From Oscillospiraceae bacterium (GTDB taxonomy: Bacteria; Bacillota; Clostridia; Oscillospirales; Ruminococcaceae), in contig SVMW01000002.1 in NCBI GenBank assembly GCA_015067215.1, positions 1-64,000 on the forward strand: a DNA stretch of 64,000 nucleotides, given 5' to 3'. The position numbers were made by a program, and so were the translations under genes. This document shows, in pieces, positions 9,706 through 18,522 of the stretch; positions within the stretch are counted from its first letter, which is position 1, and each line of letters begins with the position of its first letter. Below the pieces are notes generated by a model that saw only the letters and a program-made list of their open reading frames with translations, did not search any database and had not been told where the DNA came from.

Positions 9706-10161
9706 TTACACCTCACTACCTTCTATATTTTCCGCCACTTTGCTGAGAAGACTTTTTAATGTGGCAATTTCGTCTGCGGTCATGTTTTCCAGCAGACTGT
9801 TTTCAAAACGCAGAATAGTCTGATAATGCTGTTTTGAAATATCCTGTGCTTTTTCGGTAAGTACAATTTTTTTAAGTCTAGCGTCACTTTCAACAGACTG
9901 TCGGGAAATAAACCCGTTTTTTTCCATATTATCAAGCACGCTGGAAACAGAAGAACGTCGGATTTTGAATTCGGCTTCAATATCTTTCTGAAAAATGTCA
10001 CGTCCATTTTCACTGTTGAACCGTACAAAACCTAGAATTCTTGCCTGCAGCCCTGTCAGGCCTGCCTGTTCAAAAATGCTGTTGAGGCTGAATTTTATCT
10101 GATGGGCAGTGTTCATAATACATTTGCCCACATCTTCGCCGAAAACATGTTTTGATTCCAT
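9706..10161 (-). CDS. MarR family transcriptional regulator
   Basis: 151 aa; winged-helix pattern DIFQKDIEAEFKIRRSSVSSVLDNMEKNGFISRQSVESDARLKKIVLTEKA; divergent from GH13 and upstream of the ABC pair. Confidence 0.9.
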   Translation of the reverse strand: MESKHVFGEDVGKCIMNTAHQIKFSLNSIFEQAGLTGLQARILGFVRFNSENGRDIFQKDIEAEFKIRRSSVSSVLDNMEKNGFISRQSVESDARLKKIVLTEKAQDISKQHYQTILRFENSLLENMTADEIATLKSLLSKVAENIEGSEV

Positions 10162-10177
10162 AAATCCTCCTTACAGT

Positions 10178-10216
10178 AATATGTTAGAATTCGTACAATT
10201 TGAATTCTAACATATT
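10178..10216. promoter_or_regulatory. probable MarR operator (15 bp perfect inverted repeat)
   Basis: AATATGTTAGAATTC-gtacaattt-GAATTCTAACATATT immediately upstream of marR. Confidence 0.75.
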
Positions 10217-10224
10217 TTATCATT

Positions 10225-10243
10225 ATTGCATAGCATATGCAAT
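10225..10243. repeat. inverted repeat, candidate operator
   Basis: ATTGCATA-gca-TATGCAAT. Confidence 0.45.
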
Positions 10244-10256
10244 AGAAAAGAAGAGA

Positions 10257-10284
10257 AAAATGTGTGAAATAATACACACATTTT
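10257..10284. repeat. inverted repeat, candidate operator or terminator-like stem
   Basis: AAAATGTGTG-aaataata-CACACATTTT, perfect 10 bp arms. Confidence 0.5.
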
Positions 10285-10390
10285 ATATGCCATTATAAAC
10301 TGCTAAATGATTATTGTTTTTGCTTTACAGCACTTTATGTGATATATTAATATAAATAATATATTTCAGTTTTTTTGATAAGGAGACACT

Positions 10391-12022
10391 ATGGCAGCGG
10401 CAAATTTACACAAGGATACTGTGGTTTATCAGATTTATCCACGGTCATATATGGATTCCAACGGAGACGGCATAGGGGATATAAACGGTATTATTTCAAA
10501 ACTTGATTACCTTGCAGATCTCGGCATAAATACAATATGGTTTTCACCGCTTTATAAAAGCCCTGATGATGATAACGGATATGACATTGCTGATTATAAA
10601 TCCATTGATCCTAAATTCGGTACAATGGAAGAGTTTGATATTCTTCTTGCACAAGCAAAAAAACGCGGTATCGGCATTGTGATGGACCTTGTTATCAACC
10701 ACACTTCTGATGAACACGAATGGTTTAAAAAAGCACTTGAAGGAGACGAAAAATACCGTGATTACTACATTATCCGCAAAGGCAAAAACGGCAAACTGCC
10801 AAACAACTGGGGCAACTTTTTTGCTGAATGTCCGTGGAGTAAATTTGGCGGGGAAGACAGTGAGGAATATTATCTGCATCTGTTCAGCAAAAAACAGCCG
10901 GATTTGAACTGGCATAACCCGGCAGTAATTGAAGAGGTAAAAGATATTATGCGTTTCTGGCTGGAGAAAGGTGTTGTGGGCTTCCGTTGCGATGTTATCA
11001 ACATTATCTACAAGGACAGCCTTGAAAACGGCAGACCTTCACCGATTCTCACCGGTATGGAGCATTACCTTTCAACCGAAGGCTGTCACAGAATTCTCCG
11101 TGAACTTCACGACGAAGTGCTGGAACCTTACGGTGCATTTACAGTGGGGGAAACAGTTTTTGTGGATATACATAAAGCGCGTGACCTTATTGATGAAAAG
11201 CGCCGTGAACTTGATATGATTTTCTACTTTGAACATATGGAAGTTGACCAGGTAATTGTCAAATGGTTCAAGACACAGCTTAAACCGCAGAAGCTTATGG
11301 AATGTCTTACCAAATGGCAGTCAGCACTTGACTGGTGTGCAGTATATTTTGAAAACCACGACCAGCCAAGGTTTATCAGCCGCTTTATTGACAGCAAAGG
11401 TTTCCGCAAGGAAAGCAGCAAAATGATGGCGGGCCTGCTTATGACACTCAGAGGCACTCCGTTTATGTATGAAGGGCAGGAGATAGGCATGACCAACGGC
11501 GACTTTGCGGACCTTGAAGAAGTAATGGATATCGAAAGTCACAATATCTACAAAATGGCAACTAAGCTGCATATTCCAAAAGGTATCAGATGGAAAATGA
11601 TTCAGCGTACAAGCCGTGACAATGCCCGTACACCAATGCAGTGGAACAACAGCGAAAACGCAGGGTTCACCACAGGCAAACCATGGCTTAAAGTTAACGG
11701 AAACTATAAAACCGTAAATGTGCAGACAGATATGGCTGACCCTGACGGTGTCCGTGCATTCTGGAAAAAGATGATAGAACTGCGCAAGACCAACGAAATT
11801 CTGCGTGAAGGTCAGTTCCGTTCCTGTATTGAAAGCAAATCGGTTTATGCGTTCAAGCGTGTGCTGGACGGCAAAGAGCTGCTTTCTGTGTGCAATATGA
11901 CAGGTAAAACTGTTGCAGTGCCTGAAAAAATAAAAGGCTGGAACAATGTTCTGGTTTCCAGCTACAAAAATTATGAAAAAGACGTGCTTAAACCATTTGA
12001 ATTCCGTCTTATTGAAAAATAA
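10391..12022 (+). CDS. GH13 alpha-glucosidase / oligo-1,6-glucosidase type
   Basis: VVYQIYPRSYMDSNGDGIGDINGI, GFRCDVINII, GETVF, ENHDQPR, RTPMQWN motifs; AAGGAG RBS. Confidence 0.93.
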   Translation: MAAANLHKDTVVYQIYPRSYMDSNGDGIGDINGIISKLDYLADLGINTIWFSPLYKSPDDDNGYDIADYKSIDPKFGTMEEFDILLAQAKKRGIGIVMDLVINHTSDEHEWFKKALEGDEKYRDYYIIRKGKNGKLPNNWGNFFAECPWSKFGGEDSEEYYLHLFSKKQPDLNWHNPAVIEEVKDIMRFWLEKGVVGFRCDVINIIYKDSLENGRPSPILTGMEHYLSTEGCHRILRELHDEVLEPYGAFTVGETVFVDIHKARDLIDEKRRELDMIFYFEHMEVDQVIVKWFKTQLKPQKLMECLTKWQSALDWCAVYFENHDQPRFISRFIDSKGFRKESSKMMAGLLMTLRGTPFMYEGQEIGMTNGDFADLEEVMDIESHNIYKMATKLHIPKGIRWKMIQRTSRDNARTPMQWNNSENAGFTTGKPWLKVNGNYKTVNVQTDMADPDGVRAFWKKMIELRKTNEILREGQFRSCIESKSVYAFKRVLDGKELLSVCNMTGKTVAVPEKIKGWNNVLVSSYKNYEKDVLKPFEFRLIEK

Positions 12023-12051
12023 CCGTATAAACAATAAAAGAGGTTTTATCT

Positions 12052-13482
12052 ATGGATAAACAGATGAAAATGAACAAATACTGTTTTGGACTGGGTACAG
12101 TAGGCCGAGATGCCGTTTATACCCTTATCAGTATGTATCTTATTACATATCTTACCGAAGTTGTGGGACTTTCCGACGCACAGCTTGCAGTTATAGGCGG
12201 GCTTATGGTGGTGTTCAGGGTGTTTGATGCATTGAACGACCCTGTTATGGGTACAATTGTTGACAACACAAAAACCAGATGGGGCAAATTTAAACCATGG
12301 ATTGTGTTCGGTACAATTACTTCAGGCATACTGACAGTTCTGCTTTTTTCTGACTTAGGTTTAAACGGCAACGGATATATCGCATTTTTTGCAGTTGCAT
12401 ATCTGTGCTGGGGCATGGCTTATACCACAAATGATATTTCCTACTGGTCACTTATGCCTGCAATTTCAAAGGACCAGAAGGTTCGCGAAGGTATTGGTGC
12501 AATTGCCCGTATATGTGCAAATGTAGGTATGTTCAGTGTGGTTGTGCTTTACACAATGGTGCCTGACCTGTTTGGTATGCCTGCAAAGAAAAGTTATTTC
12601 CTTTTTGCAGTTATCCTTGTAATCATAATGTGGATATTTCAGATGGTAACTGTTTTTGGTGTAAAAGAAGACAGAACCGAACTTGAAAAACAGGAACACA
12701 CATCTCTTAAAGGGATGATTGAAGCATTGGTTAAAAATGATCAGCTTATGGTAACTGCAGTTGCAATGGCTTTGTTTATGATAGGTTACTGCACAACCAC
12801 ATCTTTTGGTGTTTACTATTTCAAGTATGCTTATAAAAATGAAGGCACATATATGGTTTTTGCTGCAGTTCTCGGTGTGGCACAGCTGACAGCTCTTTCA
12901 ATTTTTCCGCTTTTCAGCAAAAAATATACCCGAAAACAGCTCTATACAGGTGCAATGCTTGCAGTTGTGGTTGCGTATATTCTGTTTTTCTTTTCATTTG
13001 AAAAACTTCCTGTCATCATTGTGGCAGGCCTTATACTGTTTTTTGCACAGGCATTTATCCAGTTGCTTATGCTGCTTTTCCTTGCCGATGCAGTTGAATA
13101 CGGTGAATGGAAGCTTAAAAAACGTAACGAATCTGTAAGCTTTGCAGTTCAGCCTTTCATAAACAAACTTGGCGGTGCTGTCGGTACAGCGGTGGTGACA
13201 GCAACACTTATTATTTCAGGCATCAATCCTGTTTCTCAGCAGATTACCGAAATTGAAGCTGCCATGGAAACACTTACCGATCCTGCCGCAATTTCTGCTG
13301 CACAGGCTCAGATAGATGCACTTATAAATGGTGTTGTCGGTTCACCAATCTGGATTATGAAGATGGCAATGATGATTCTGCCGCTTATCTGCATAGTTGC
13401 AGGATTTGTAATCTACAACAAAAAGTTCATAATAGATGAAAAAATGTATGCACAGATAGTAAAAGAGCTTAAAACAGAGTGA
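12052..13482 (+). CDS. GPH (MelB-type) sugar:cation symporter
   Basis: 12-TM; ALNDPVMGTIVDNTKTRWGKFKPWI and DAVEYGEWK motifs. Confidence 0.88.
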   Translation: MDKQMKMNKYCFGLGTVGRDAVYTLISMYLITYLTEVVGLSDAQLAVIGGLMVVFRVFDALNDPVMGTIVDNTKTRWGKFKPWIVFGTITSGILTVLLFSDLGLNGNGYIAFFAVAYLCWGMAYTTNDISYWSLMPAISKDQKVREGIGAIARICANVGMFSVVVLYTMVPDLFGMPAKKSYFLFAVILVIIMWIFQMVTVFGVKEDRTELEKQEHTSLKGMIEALVKNDQLMVTAVAMALFMIGYCTTTSFGVYYFKYAYKNEGTYMVFAAVLGVAQLTALSIFPLFSKKYTRKQLYTGAMLAVVVAYILFFFSFEKLPVIIVAGLILFFAQAFIQLLMLLFLADAVEYGEWKLKKRNESVSFAVQPFINKLGGAVGTAVVTATLIISGINPVSQQITEIEAAMETLTDPAAISAAQAQIDALINGVVGSPIWIMKMAMMILPLICIVAGFVIYNKKFIIDEKMYAQIVKELKTE

Positions 13483-14210
13483 CAACTGATATGATATACA
13501 CCTCACAGGCAAAGTCTTTAAAGCTAAACGGAGATATTCTTAAACTGATTGCCGCAATAACCATGTTTATTGACCATACAGGGGCAATTCTTTATCCGAA
13601 TATAATGTTTCTGCGGATAATTGGCCGCATAGCATTCCCGATTTTTGTATTTTTCATTGCAGAAGGCTGTATTTATACAAGAAATAAGGGAAAATACCTG
13701 CTGAACATTTGTCTGTTTGCTGCAATAACACAGACAGTAAAAATAATATTCAAAGATACAGATGATTTCAATGTACTTTTTACATTTGCAGTATCAGTTG
13801 TGATAATAACTGTATTTCAATATACTGCAGACAGCATTGGTCGGAAAAATAAAGGACAGTCAGTGTTTATGATGCTGATTTTTGTGCTGATAATATATGC
13901 TGTGTGGTTTGTCAACAGGATAGTGGTTATACAATATGGTTTCTGGGGCTGCCTTGCTCCGTTTATCGTATATCTTTCCCGATATTTCAGAAAAGGAAAT
14001 GATGGTCTGAACACAAAAGTGGCACTGCTGGCAATTGCAATGTCTGCTGTATATATGGTTTATGGCGGTGTGCAGAGTTATGCATACCTTGCAGTTCCGT
14101 TGCTGCTCTGTTATTCAGGACAAAAAGGCGGTAAAGTACCAAAATATTTCTTTTACATTTTTTATCCGTCACATCTTGCAATATTGTATATGCTTAAAAA
14201 TTTCATATAG
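13479..14210 (+). CDS. TraX family membrane protein
   Basis: LKLIAAITMFIDHTGAILYPN...RIIGRIAFPIFVFFIAEGCIYTRNKGKY; GTG start overlaps the upstream TGA (alternative ATG at 13491). Confidence 0.8.
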   Translation: MTTDMIYTSQAKSLKLNGDILKLIAAITMFIDHTGAILYPNIMFLRIIGRIAFPIFVFFIAEGCIYTRNKGKYLLNICLFAAITQTVKIIFKDTDDFNVLFTFAVSVVIITVFQYTADSIGRKNKGQSVFMMLIFVLIIYAVWFVNRIVVIQYGFWGCLAPFIVYLSRYFRKGNDGLNTKVALLAIAMSAVYMVYGGVQSYAYLAVPLLLCYSGQKGGKVPKYFFYIFYPSHLAILYMLKNFI

Positions 14211-14215
14211 TAATA

Positions 14216-14250
14216 AAAACCTGCCAGGCTGCTGTCTGACAGGTTTTTTT
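14216..14250. terminator. bidirectional terminator
   Basis: AAAAACCTGcCAG-gctgctgt-CTGaCAGGTTTTTTT. Confidence 0.8.
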
Positions 14251-14251
14251 A

Positions 14252-14890
14252 TTATAAAGACATATTGTTCAAAGTTCTTATTTTCTGCTGTCTTTCAGCA
14301 TCATCAATGTCTTTGTAACCATAACTTTTAACCATGGCATCCATTATCATAACCGACATTGACCTGCCTTCTGCTTCGAGGGATTTAACCATTTCAGCAT
14401 AAAGGTAAAGTGTATTGTGGGAATATGTGTGTAACTCACCCCTCAGATATGTTTCAAAACTGGTGGAATATTCACTGTCTTCACAGGAGTGTATTTCGCG
14501 GTTGCCATCTGCCATAAAAGGATATTTTTCGGCATACTGCTCCATCCATTTTACTTCAGTTTTCACAACATCTTCAATCAGCTGTTCGTCCTCATCCGGC
14601 AACACAGGCAGAAAACGTTTTATTTTTTCAAATTCTGCAGGAGAGGTCTGTTTCATCATCCAGGCATATTTTTCGCTCAGCAGATTACGTCCTGCCATTC
14701 TTGCATCGGTAAGGTCGTTGTACCAGCTGTCCACAAGCTGTTCATCCCAGCAGGTGAACTGGCTGCGGCGCATAATAAAAAATGTTTCAGGGTCATCCTG
14801 ACAGGAAGCTCTTCCGCCCTGATTGTGGACGGCGGTAAAATTAGCCCATTCTTCTCTGATAAGACGTTCCTTTTTTTCGGTCAAAGACAT
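14252..14890 (-). CDS. DUF4125 family protein
   Basis: REEWANFTAVHNQGGRASCQDDPETFFIMRRSQFTCW pattern; start at MSLTEKK with AGAGGTG RBS. Confidence 0.75.
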   Translation of the reverse strand: MSLTEKKERLIREEWANFTAVHNQGGRASCQDDPETFFIMRRSQFTCWDEQLVDSWYNDLTDARMAGRNLLSEKYAWMMKQTSPAEFEKIKRFLPVLPDEDEQLIEDVVKTEVKWMEQYAEKYPFMADGNREIHSCEDSEYSTSFETYLRGELHTYSHNTLYLYAEMVKSLEAEGRSMSVMIMDAMVKSYGYKDIDDAERQQKIRTLNNMSL

Positions 14891-14903
14891 ATCAACACCT
14901 CTT

Positions 14904-15899
14904 TTATCCTTCGGTAACATGACATCGGCTTAACTGTTCATTCTGTATTCTGTTCATAATATTGTAGGTATGTGATTCCAGAAAATCATCACAGCCTTCA
15001 GTAAGCCCCTGCTTTTTCAATTCGATAATTACAAGTGAACATATTTTTTCAATCAGAACAACCTTTTTGTCATCGGTGTTCAGGTATGGATTCCAGCCCG
15101 GTTCAAAAGGCGGCTCCCACGCATGGGACTGATTGTATGCACATGACAGCTGTTCAATAAGCATTAATGCATCACCAAGCACAAAATTCCGGCTGCCAAT
15201 CATTTTTTTTAGTCCATGGAATTGCCATTTGTAATATGGTGAATATTTCTTGTTGAGCAGATATATCATCGAAAGGCTGTTTTTTATAAATTCTGTAACA
15301 GCGATATTAGCGGCAACAGTGTCACCGCGGCGCATACATCGGGCATAGTTGTACTGACCTGACTGTGCCATAGCAGCTGCCCTTGCGGCAATTTTTTTTA
15401 TACGGATATCTTCGGGATAATAATTTAAAAGCTCGTTTCTTACAGCAGAAAATTCCCCAAGATTATCTTCAAATACCTGACCGCTTATTGCCGCCGTTAT
15501 TTTGTGTTCAGGCAGATAAAGCCAGCGCATAAGGTCTTTCGGAGGTTGTTCATCACCGATAAACTGACGGTAAAATCTGTTTATTTCCATAACACCTACA
15601 CGTCCGTCACCACGGTCGCTGGTTCTGCGGGCGGCAAACCCCATAAATTCTTTTGGCAAAGCGTTATATGCTTTCTGCATTTCAGCACCAATTTTTTTGT
15701 AGTCTTCACTGCACAGCCAGATGCAGAACCCCGGTCCGAAATCGTGATCGCGGGAAATTTCATCGTCATATCCCAGACAGTCAGAACCTTCACCCACAAG
15801 CCCTGCGGCAATGCGGGGCATATATTCACCAAACTTTTCGCATAGCATAGGTCTGCCAACCTGTTCGTAATACATGCGGCACAATTCAAGTCCTGTCAT
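14904..15899 (-). CDS. DUF4037 family, nucleotidyltransferase-like protein
   Basis: GEGSDCLGYDDEISRDHDFGPGFCIWL fits the hG[GS]x(n)DhD nucleotidyltransferase signature; operon with flanking genes. Confidence 0.78.
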   Translation of the reverse strand: MTGLELCRMYYEQVGRPMLCEKFGEYMPRIAAGLVGEGSDCLGYDDEISRDHDFGPGFCIWLCSEDYKKIGAEMQKAYNALPKEFMGFAARRTSDRGDGRVGVMEINRFYRQFIGDEQPPKDLMRWLYLPEHKITAAISGQVFEDNLGEFSAVRNELLNYYPEDIRIKKIAARAAAMAQSGQYNYARCMRRGDTVAANIAVTEFIKNSLSMIYLLNKKYSPYYKWQFHGLKKMIGSRNFVLGDALMLIEQLSCAYNQSHAWEPPFEPGWNPYLNTDDKKVVLIEKICSLVIIELKKQGLTEGCDDFLESHTYNIMNRIQNEQLSRCHVTEG

Positions 15900-15913
15900 A
15901 AGCTATCCTCTTT

Positions 15914-16714
15914 TCAGCTGTTCATTTCAGCTTTTATTGTTTCAATGTTGCTTTTTATTACTTCGCAGCCCTGGTTGTCGCCAAAACGGTTGTAAGTGAA
16001 TTCAAGTGCTTTTTCAAAAGTTTCCACCGCTTTGGAAAGTTCGTTGCTGCACCAGTAAAATTCACCCAGTGCAGAAAGTGCAGAGCCGTAATGACCATCC
16101 TGTCTGCCTTCATCGGTGTCATAATATTCCATTGCTTTGTCAAGGCAGGACTGTGCTTTTTCAAGGTCATTCATAGCCATATGTGACAAAGCCATGCATA
16201 CAAAAGTAGTGGCTGTTTCAGCTTCACAGTCCTCCTGTTTTGTGATAATGTCAAGAGTGTTGTCAAGAAAAACCAGAGCGGTGCTGTGCTGGCCTTTTTC
16301 CTGATAGATATGGCTCATATTATGATAAAGGCTTGCCATCTGATAACTGTCGGTGTGACCGATATATCTGTAAATTTCCACCGCACGGATATACATATCC
16401 AATGCTTTGTCAAGATGTCCGGCAACCCGGTTTGCAGTTGCGCAGTTCTGCAGGGTGGTAGCGTGGTGTACTGTCCTGTCAAGTCCCATAAGACTTATCA
16501 AATCCAATGCCTGCTCACCTATGTCGGCAGCGTCTTCAGCTCTGCCCGTGGTGCGGAGAAGTCCTTCCATTTCATTGAAAAAAGTCAGTGCGGCAGGGTA
16601 GTTCCTTACTTCCAGAGCTTCGGTAATCCACTGGTCAATATAGTTTTCAGCCTGTTCAAGGTCTCCTTTTGTATATAAACTGTCAAGCAGTTCCAAACAT
16701 TTTCTTACATCCAT
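15914..16714 (-). CDS. tetratricopeptide-repeat protein
   Basis: Repeated TPR-like helical pairs (GHLDKALDMYIRAVEIYRYIG; MAMNDLEKAQSCLDKAMEYY; NELSKAVETFEKALEFTYNRFG). Start at MDVRKC with AGAGGTATA RBS. Confidence 0.85.
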   Translation of the reverse strand: MDVRKCLELLDSLYTKGDLEQAENYIDQWITEALEVRNYPAALTFFNEMEGLLRTTGRAEDAADIGEQALDLISLMGLDRTVHHATTLQNCATANRVAGHLDKALDMYIRAVEIYRYIGHTDSYQMASLYHNMSHIYQEKGQHSTALVFLDNTLDIITKQEDCEAETATTFVCMALSHMAMNDLEKAQSCLDKAMEYYDTDEGRQDGHYGSALSALGEFYWCSNELSKAVETFEKALEFTYNRFGDNQGCEVIKSNIETIKAEMNS

Positions 16715-16850
16715 AAATATACCTCTTTTCCTATAATAAAAGTATATCAAAGCATAATGATACAGTCAATTAAGCACAATAAAAACACCTGCATAATTTT
16801 CCGGTGTCATTAAGACAATAGAAAAACAATAACATAAACTTAATGTAATA

Positions 16851-16960
16851 TTAATAAATTAAAATGTCATTCTGGTGCAGCGAAGAATTTCTCTGTCTAA
16901 TCAGACTTAGAGATTCTTCGGCATAAATGCTTCAGAATGACATTTTATTAATTTAATTAT
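16851..16960. repeat. MITE-like terminal inverted repeat element
   Basis: AT-rich flank-AAAATGTCATTCTG...GAAGAATTTCTCT...AGAGATTCTTCGG...CAGAATGACATTTT-AT-rich flank; 14 bp perfect termini plus nested inner pairing. Confidence 0.6.
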
Positions 16961-16987
16961 ATTGCAGGTTTTCTGCAGGTGTATGTT

Positions 16988-18355
16988 TTAATGCTTTTCA
17001 AATAATTCTTTTGAATTCAGCATTTTGCGTACGATAAATATGCAGGCAACTGTGTTGATAAGACCGCATGCAATGTCACCAACCGATTCATACGCAAAAA
17101 CATACTGTGCCGGTGCAAACATAGGTATTATACACATCAGAATAACAAAAGTTATTTTTCTGAACGCTGACATAACCAAAGCGGTTCCGCCTTTACCGAT
17201 AGCGGTAAGCCCGTCAGTTGCTTCATAATGCAAAGCCAGGGGAACAAGGCCGAAGGTAAATGCTTTCATACCGAAAACTGAAAGTGAGATAATTTCGGCA
17301 TCACTTGTAAACATCATTGCAATATACTGTGGTACAATGCGGGAAACCACAAACATTACAGAACAGAAAATAACAGCCACACCCGTAATCTGATTAAATG
17401 CTTTTATAACGCGTTTATAATTCTTTGCACCGTAATTGTAGCTTATAACAGCCTGTGTACCTGCAGTTATACCGCCAAGCGGATTTAAAATGGCAATTAC
17501 ATAACTTTGCATAATTGCAGCAGCGGTTATAAGCTTGTCACCCATTACATCACCGCCGTAGTGCTGCAGCACAACATTGAGGATAATAACGATAACACTG
17601 TTGGTGGAATACATTATAAAAGGGGACAGGCCCAGCTTGCAGATTGTTGCAAGCCTTTTTAGATTTATAGCGTGTTTTTTGATTTTTATATGTATTTTTT
17701 TGCCAAAAAGGAACACCAGTGTCCAGGTACAGGAACAAAATTGAGCAAAAACGGTGGCAAATGCTGCACCGGCAACACCAAAGCCACACACCATAACAAA
17801 CACATAGTCAAGGACGATATTGGTAAAAGCACCTATAAAAACCGAAAGCATTGCAATGGCAGGGAAACCCTGACAGCTGATAAAATAGTTCATACCCAAA
17901 GCCATTACAGCAAAGGTGCAGCCGCTGATATAAATTGTCAGATAACGGTTTGCATAGCCGAAAGTTTCACTGCTGGCACCAAACCACCATATAAGATGTT
18001 CTTTCGCAAGCAGAAATACAACAGTGAGTACAGCGGATAGGGCAAGCAGACCAAAAAAGCTGTTTGAGAGAATTTTTTCGGCTTCTTCGTTATCTCCAGC
18101 CCCCATTTTCATAGCCATATAAACGCTGCCGCCAACCCCGAGAAGGTTGCCCCAGGAGGAAACAAACTCTGCAATCGGTGCACAGACACCAATGCCTGCA
18201 AGGGCAATGTCACCAACAGCAGGAATATTACCTATAAACACTCTGTCAACGGCAGTATAAAGCACATTTACAAGCTGTGCCAGCATAGCAGGTATTGCAA
18301 GTTTAAGCACAAGGCTTATAATACTGTCCCTGCCAAGGTCATTAGTCTTTTTCAT
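16988..18355 (-). CDS. MATE family efflux transporter
   Basis: 12-TM; ISLVLKLAIPAMLAQLVNVLYTAVDRVFIGN and GTQAVISYNYGAKNYKRV motifs; start at MKKTNDLG. Confidence 0.92.
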   Translation of the reverse strand: MKKTNDLGRDSIISLVLKLAIPAMLAQLVNVLYTAVDRVFIGNIPAVGDIALAGIGVCAPIAEFVSSWGNLLGVGGSVYMAMKMGAGDNEEAEKILSNSFFGLLALSAVLTVVFLLAKEHLIWWFGASSETFGYANRYLTIYISGCTFAVMALGMNYFISCQGFPAIAMLSVFIGAFTNIVLDYVFVMVCGFGVAGAAFATVFAQFCSCTWTLVFLFGKKIHIKIKKHAINLKRLATICKLGLSPFIMYSTNSVIVIILNVVLQHYGGDVMGDKLITAAAIMQSYVIAILNPLGGITAGTQAVISYNYGAKNYKRVIKAFNQITGVAVIFCSVMFVVSRIVPQYIAMMFTSDAEIISLSVFGMKAFTFGLVPLALHYEATDGLTAIGKGGTALVMSAFRKITFVILMCIIPMFAPAQYVFAYESVGDIACGLINTVACIFIVRKMLNSKELFEKH

Positions 18356-18522
18356 ATATGTTAAACACCTCAGGATGTATAATATCTGAACAAACATTTT
18401 ATCACACAAACAGCGATTTATCAATTTAATCTGCTATGAATCATAACATTTGACGGGTAAAAAAACAGATGGTAAAATAAAAACATATAATAATTGTCGA
18501 TTTTTCAGAAAGGATGTCGGGC

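Noticed and set aside
11321-12034. 237 aa minus-strand ORF opposite GH13
   Set aside because: Antisense to a full-length GH13 enzyme; no recognisable domain.
16851-16960. Simple intrinsic terminator only
   Set aside because: The outer termini are followed by mixed AT rather than a U-tract and the structure is longer and nested, so a MITE-like repeat is a better description, though termination is not excluded.
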